From positions 124,001-188,000 of the forward strand of contig CATLIX010000001.1 in the NCBI GenBank assembly GCA_949959185.1: 64,000 bases of DNA. Reading direction: 5' to 3'. This DNA is from an uncultured Eubacterium sp. Its GTDB lineage: Bacteria > Bacillota > Clostridia > Lachnospirales > Lachnospiraceae. The translations under genes were made by a program, and so were the position numbers. How positions within the stretch are numbered: position 1 is the stretch's first letter; every line of letters begins with the position of its first letter. The notes under the pieces are model-generated. The model was not told where the DNA came from and did no database searches. It saw only the letters and a list, made by a program, of their open reading frames with translations. This document shows, piece after piece, positions 60,617 through 64,000 of the stretch.

Positions 60617-61258
60617 ATGGACTTAGAACAGGGCAGTATTGAAATGATAAAAATGGCGGCGAGGATGGCGGAACAATACTACGGGAAGCCAATAGTATGC
60701 ACATACAGCGGCGGAAAAGACAGCGACGTACTATTAGAACTTTTCTTACGTAGCGGCGTACCGTTTGAAGTTCACAATAGCCATACAACGGCAGACGCGC
60801 CGGAAACAGTATACCACATACGGAAGAAATTTAAGGAACTGGAAGAACGCGGCATTAAGTGTACAATACAGCGCCCGGAATTATCCATGTGGCAGCTGAT
60901 ACCTAAAAAGAAAATGCCGCCGACCAGGACGCGGCGTTACTGCTGCGCGTATCTGAAAGAAACGGCTTGCACTGAAAGGATGATAGCTACAGGGGTACGC
61001 TGGGACGAAAGCAACGCAAGGAGAGAACGCGGGGGAATGGAAATTATAACCCCTAAAAAGGAAGATAAAATAGTATTGCAGGCCAGCGACTTCATGGAAG
61101 AGCAGCAGGAAGAGTATAAACAAATGAATTTGTTTGAAGAAAACCAGGAAGTAATGCTGATGAATGACAACAATAAAAAGCGGCTTTTCTTTGAACGCTG
61201 CCAGGTGAAGGCAAAAAGCGTATGCAACCCTATTGTAAACTGGGCTTCTTTTGGATGA
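60617..61258 (+). CDS. PAPS reductase-family protein, C-terminally truncated
   Basis: 213 residues. The ATP-pyrophosphatase P-loop YSGGKDSDVLLEL (30-42) and the central MPPTRTRRYCC and TGVRWDES blocks match phage-type phosphoadenosine phosphosulfate reductase-like proteins. The family continues NPIVDWT..., then a C-x2-C-type end; here it stops at NPIVNWASFG. About 80-100 residues are therefore missing, probably by a deletion that fused it to the next gene. Activity may be lost. Relatives act in DNA or nucleotide modification. Confidence 0.85.
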   Translation: MDLEQGSIEMIKMAARMAEQYYGKPIVCTYSGGKDSDVLLELFLRSGVPFEVHNSHTTADAPETVYHIRKKFKELEERGIKCTIQRPELSMWQLIPKKKMPPTRTRRYCCAYLKETACTERMIATGVRWDESNARRERGGMEIITPKKEDKIVLQASDFMEEQQEEYKQMNLFEENQEVMLMNDNNKKRLFFERCQVKAKSVCNPIVNWASFG

Positions 61259-62105
61259 TTACGGCGGCACGCTGCCGGAAGGTGCAACCCTGGAAATGAA
61301 GCGACGGGGAATTAACCCCAGGCGCTATAAAGTGGTTCCCGTGGTAGTCCAGGAGATAGAGAAGCGGCGGCAGCAGACGGAACCGGAAAGAAAGCCGCTG
61401 CCCGCTGGATATTATAACCTGGATTGCATGGCAGCGCTGCCACTATTCCCGGATAAGTTTTTCGACATTGCGGTAATAGACGCGCCCTACGGAATAGGCG
61501 CCGACAATATGGCAATGGGAACGAATAAGGCCAGGAAAAAGAACGGGTACCCGGCAGAGAGTACGGCGGAGCGGGTGAAGCGCGGCAGGAAGGAAAGCGG
61601 CGCCGGAAAGTGGGATAACCAGGTACCGCCGCCGGAATACTTTACAGAACTTTTCCGGGTATCAAAGCATTGCATTATATGGGGCGGGAATTATTTTGAT
61701 CTGCCGCCCACGCGGGGCGTTATTGTGTGGGATAAGCTGCAACCCTGGGAAGCGTTTAGCCAGGTAGAAATAGCCTGGACGGATTACGACCGGGCGGCGG
61801 CCATTGTGAGGCTATCAAACACAGGGGGAGCCAACACAGAAAGGAAGATACACCCAACACAGAAGCCGCCGGAGTTATACGGCTGGCTTTTTGGCCATTA
61901 CCTGCAGCTTAAGCGCGGCGCCAGGTTCCTGGATACGCACGTAGGCAGCGCCAGCAGCTTAATGGCAGCGCATGACGCCGGGTTAGAAGCCTGGGGGTTT
62001 GAGAAGGACGCATATTATTACGGCCTATCTGCGGATAGGCTGGAAAGATACAAAGCACAGTACAATATTTTCCAGGTTGCGGAGCAGATGGAAATAGAGT
62101 TATAG
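61251..62105 (+). CDS. DNA methyltransferase (N6-adenine/N4-cytosine, beta class)
   Basis: 284 residues from TTG 61251. Motif IV DAPYG (77-81) comes first, then HPTQKP, then the SAM motif I FLDTHVGSASS near 232: the IV-before-I order of beta-class enzymes. The start is uncertain: TTG 61251 overlaps the previous stop by 8 bp, while ATG 61296 would also keep all motifs. No matching restriction enzyme is nearby, so it is an orphan that may protect element DNA. Confidence 0.9.
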   Translation: MDDYGGTLPEGATLEMKRRGINPRRYKVVPVVVQEIEKRRQQTEPERKPLPAGYYNLDCMAALPLFPDKFFDIAVIDAPYGIGADNMAMGTNKARKKNGYPAESTAERVKRGRKESGAGKWDNQVPPPEYFTELFRVSKHCIIWGGNYFDLPPTRGVIVWDKLQPWEAFSQVEIAWTDYDRAAAIVRLSNTGGANTERKIHPTQKPPELYGWLFGHYLQLKRGARFLDTHVGSASSLMAAHDAGLEAWGFEKDAYYYGLSADRLERYKAQYNIFQVAEQMEIEL

Positions 62106-62117
62106 GAAGGCGGGAGC

Positions 62118-62336
62118 ATGAAGGCGGATAGGATATTACCTACAGAGGCAGCGGCCATTATGGGGGCGTCCCCGCAGTTTGTCCGGGTGGGATTGCAGAC
62201 CGGGCAACTGGATATAGGAAGCGCCGTTAAAATGTCTTCTGTATGGACTTACAATATACAGCGCGATAGGCTGGCGGCGCACGTAGGCCGGAATATTGAC
62301 AGGGAATTAGAGGCGCTGCGGGAAGGGAAGGGCTGA
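62118..62336 (+). CDS. Small helix-turn-helix (excisionase-like) protein
   Basis: 72 residues. ILPTEAAAIMGASPQFVRVGLQTGQLDIG (about 6-34) has the MerR/Xis-like helix-turn-helix pattern, and YNIQRDRLAAHVG closes the wing. Such proteins on elements act as DNA-binding accessory factors. It is packed 12 bp after the methyltransferase. Confidence 0.75.
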   Translation: MKADRILPTEAAAIMGASPQFVRVGLQTGQLDIGSAVKMSSVWTYNIQRDRLAAHVGRNIDRELEALREGKG

Positions 62337-62337
62337 T

Positions 62338-62646
62338 ATGTTGACATTACCAATAAAAAAGGGCTGGTATGATCTCATAGCGGGCGGAGTGAAAAAGGAA
62401 GAGTACCGGGAGATTAAGCCATATTACAGAACCCGTTTTAGAAACCTTTTCGGGGCTATGTGGGAGAGTGGAGAAGCGACGGAAGCGCGCGTTATCTTCC
62501 GTAATGGCTATTCCGCAGACGCGCCGCAGCTTATGGCATTATGCAGCCTGCGGGTGGGAGAAGGCCGGGAAGAGTGGGGCGCCGTCCCTGGGAAGCGGTA
62601 TTACATACTGGAAATAAAGGAGATTTTAGACGTAGCGAAGGGGTGA
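62338..62646 (+). CDS. ASCH-domain protein
   Basis: 102 residues, almost all one ASCH-like domain: LPIKKGWYDLIAGGVKKEEYR at the start is the typical ligand-binding segment and YYILEIKEI the closing strand. ASCH domains bind RNA or nucleosides; some are ribonucleases or N4-acetylcytidine hydrolases. Phage and element copies are frequent, without known role. Confidence 0.82.
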   Translation: MLTLPIKKGWYDLIAGGVKKEEYREIKPYYRTRFRNLFGAMWESGEATEARVIFRNGYSADAPQLMALCSLRVGEGREEWGAVPGKRYYILEIKEILDVAKG

Positions 62647-62650
62647 AGGA

Positions 62651-62827
62651 TTGCATACAGCGGATATACGGCACAATAGAAGCGGTTATTATGACGAAAC
62701 GGCGTACAAGGCCATTATAAGCGCAGACAGAGGCAGCCGGAAGAAAGAGGCAGGAAAGGAAAGCGGGAAAAATGGAAAACAAAAAGAATGTGGTAGGCCT
62801 GGCCGGAAGGATAGCCGGAGAGATTGA
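62651..62827 (+). CDS. Short ORF, 58 residues, TTG start
   Basis: The frame begins TTG 62651 after GAAGGGGTGAAGGA and reads LHTADIRHNRSGYYDETAYK, a pattern resembling small proteins found near SSB genes on Firmicute elements (from memory). The last 56 bp overlap the SSB-like gene in another frame and the C-terminal part is low-complexity basic, so only the first ~40 residues look meaningful. Confidence 0.5.
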   Translation: MHTADIRHNRSGYYDETAYKAIISADRGSRKKEAGKESGKNGKQKECGRPGRKDSRRD

Positions 62828-63392
62828 GAAGCAGCCGGACATTTACGGCGCCAGGAACTTAAGCAGGCTTTACCTGGAGATAGAGCGCAAAAGCGGCAGC
62901 AGACAGGACAGCGACCGCGTAATAATCATATACGGCCAGGGAGCGGACGCGACGCCGGGGCAGTTGAAGGATGGCGCCTACGTCATGGTTATGGGGAAAA
63001 TGCAGACTTATAAAGAGGTTCCCGGCGGGCATATCGTGGTTTTCGTCCTGGCGGAATATGTGGGCGCTGTTACGGAAAAGGTAGCGCAGCAGAACGGCGT
63101 ATACCTGGAAGGAGTGGTAGCCAGGAAGCCGATACACAGAACCACGCCCCTGGGAAAGAAGATTACGGAAGTAGTAGTAAAGGTTCCTTCTGCCTTTACG
63201 GAAGGCTATTTTAGTTTCATTCCTACGATATGCTGGAAGGAATATGCAGAGTGGGCGGCAACGTGCCAGGAAGGCGCCAGGGTAGCCCTGGAAGGGCGTT
63301 TACAAAGCCGGGAGTATAAAAAGCGCCTGGACGGCGTAGAAGCCGTTTTGACGGCCTATGAAGTAAGCGCGCAGTACATTGAAAAAAGATAA
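62772..63392 (+). CDS. SSB-like protein with two OB-fold domains
   Basis: 206 residues in two similar halves (about 3-105 and 108-203). Each has the OB-fold strand pattern seen in single-stranded DNA-binding proteins: GLAGRIAGEIEKQ and LSRLYLEIERKSG in the first, YLEGVVARKPIHRTTPLGKK and ISFIP-like TEGYFSFIPTICWKEYA in the second, then ARVALEGRLQSREY. It probably coats single-stranded DNA during element replication. It precedes the Rep-like gene. Confidence 0.85.
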   Translation: MENKKNVVGLAGRIAGEIEKQPDIYGARNLSRLYLEIERKSGSRQDSDRVIIIYGQGADATPGQLKDGAYVMVMGKMQTYKEVPGGHIVVFVLAEYVGAVTEKVAQQNGVYLEGVVARKPIHRTTPLGKKITEVVVKVPSAFTEGYFSFIPTICWKEYAEWAATCQEGARVALEGRLQSREYKKRLDGVEAVLTAYEVSAQYIEKR

Positions 63393-63409
63393 GGAGAGGG
63401 ACGAAAAAA

Positions 63410-63441
63410 AGCCCCAGCGGTTCGGGAAAACCGCCGGGGCT
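63410..63441. terminator. Hairpin, best read as a minus-strand terminator
   Basis: AGCCCC.GCGGTT pairs with AACCGC.GGGGCT. A run of A's precedes it, so the T-run appears only on the minus strand. Downstream, GTGAAA/TTTCAC (about 63451-63483) adds a weaker inverted repeat before the next gene. Confidence 0.6.
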
Positions 63442-63586
63442 ATGCCATAAGTGAAAATCTGCTACAAAATATTATATTTCACGTATGGCGGGAAGTCAAG
63501 GAAAACGCGGGCGGGAACCCGCTTTTAACACTTGATAAAAGTATTAAGTATCCGACTATACAGGCCTATAAAGGGGGTGCCTAAAT

Positions 63587-64000
63587 GTGCCATACGTGGA
63601 GAGGATTACAAGGGCGGGTAAGACGATAGAGGTAGACCGATATTTTACCAGCCAATACAAAAAGAAGGGGATTAAGAAGGGGGATAAGGTAAAGCCCACC
63701 AAAGAGGAACAGAAAAAAATAAACAGTAAGAACGCAGAAAGAAAATTACGCCTGCTGCTGAATGAGAATTTCCAGGATGGCGATTTACATATAGATTTTG
63801 GTTATGTCCGTAAAAAGGGTATGGAGTACAGGACGCGGGAGGAAATGAGGAAAGACGCTGATATATTCTTGCGGGAGTTGCGGAAGGTATATAAGGGTGC
63901 CGGATATGTGCTTAAGTATATTCATGTGATGGAGATAGGGGAGAAGGGAGCCAGGCACCACCATTTAGTCATAAACCAGCCAGGCATAGACACAAAGCAG
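63587..64000 (+). CDS. Rep-like protein with HHH motif (partial)
   Basis: 138 residues before the window end. GTG 63587 has AAGGGGG upstream; the ATG two bases earlier (63585) is in another frame and stops early. N-domain PYVERITRAGK, then a helical part, and near residue 127 GARHHHLVINQP, resembling the metal-binding HUH motif of rolling-circle replication initiators and relaxases. The Tyr-containing motif would lie beyond the window. Placement after an SSB-like gene supports replication initiation. A short paralogue of its N-domain lies at 58917. Confidence 0.72.
   Translation, partial: MPYVERITRAGKTIEVDRYFTSQYKKKGIKKGDKVKPTKEEQKKINSKNAERKLRLLLNENFQDGDLHIDFGYVRKKGMEYRTREEMRKDADIFLRELRKVYKGAGYVLKYIHVMEIGEKGARHHHLVINQPGIDTKQ

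Larger units (their letters stand above)
55701..64000. mobile_element. Integrated element (left part), phage- or ICE-like, continuing past the window
   Basis: Everything from the integrase rightwards differs from the core: many small tightly packed genes, frequent ATA, TAC and GCG codons, a Xre repressor facing an early operon, and DNA-processing genes (methyltransferase, SSB-like, Rep-like). The left boundary lies between the rpsI terminator (55643) and the integrase end (55744); the exact attachment core cannot be fixed without the right end. No structural phage or conjugation genes are seen yet, so phage versus integrative conjugative element is open. Confidence 0.85.

Noticed and set aside
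61251..62105. Methyltransferase considered as part of a restriction-modification system
   Set aside because: No restriction endonuclease or specificity gene lies nearby; an orphan element methyltransferase is simpler.

Overview
The window looks like a chromosomal segment of a butyrate-forming gut Clostridium of the Lachnospiraceae type. The reasons are a close match to the butyryl-CoA:acetate CoA-transferase typical of that group, strong AGGAGG-type ribosome binding sites, moderate GC content, ECF transporter genes next to truA/rplM/rpsI, and many small proteins of clostridial type. Genus and species cannot be fixed from sequence reading alone.

Layout. 0.1-5.6 kb (minus strand): a response regulator, an intramembrane-sensing histidine kinase, and an ABC ATPase/FtsX-type permease pair, arranged like an antimicrobial-peptide or envelope-stress detoxification module. 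A four-repeat, 11-bp-period operator lies in front of the transporter. 5.8-8.4 kb: a ROK sugar kinase, then an AT-rich run of poorly known genes ending in a SecB-like chaperone. This run is the best candidate for an undescribed system. 8.6-18.3 kb: a secreted Ig-like/NlpC-P60 cell-wall enzyme, an EamA transporter, a double-domain hemerythrin, galM, a MarR-MATE drug-efflux pair, a frameshifted small gene and the CoA-transferase. 18.5-23.3 kb: an AIM24-like protein, three tRNAs (Phe, Gly, Gly), a GGDEF/HD-GYP pair and a TetR regulator. 23.5-31.9 kb: an MMPL exporter with a YhgE-like partner, an MntP-like protein, a rubredoxin-glutamate synthase protein, a second GGDEF protein and an ArsR regulator. 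32.1-39.9 kb: a self-contained sigma-54 regulon for PEP-dependent dihydroxyacetone phosphorylation: rpoN, an enhancer-binding protein that carries an HPr-like domain, dhaL, dhaM, a dedicated HPr and Enzyme I, and dhaK. Both dha transcription units have textbook -24/-12 promoters. 40-55.6 kb: radical SAM, nth, exonuclease, VanW, AIR-synthase-like, Lrp/aminotransferase, trmL, ecfA1-ecfA2-ecfT-truA, a chemoreceptor and rplM-rpsI.

55.7 kb to the window end: the left part of an integrated element just after rpsI. It has a tyrosine integrase facing the junction, a Xre repressor with a strong early promoter flanked by direct repeats, then an early operon of small proteins, a truncated PAPS-reductase-like protein, a DNA methyltransferase, an ASCH protein, a tandem-OB SSB-like protein, and the start of a Rep-like protein with a His-His-His motif. 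The right end lies outside the window.

Scattered between the core genes are at least four families of short palindromic, non-coding repeats. One is a ~170-nt multi-arm structure whose two copies keep pairing through compensatory changes. Another is a small inverted-repeat element with 8-bp target duplications, and one copy of it is inserted into the first family, which is direct evidence that it has moved.
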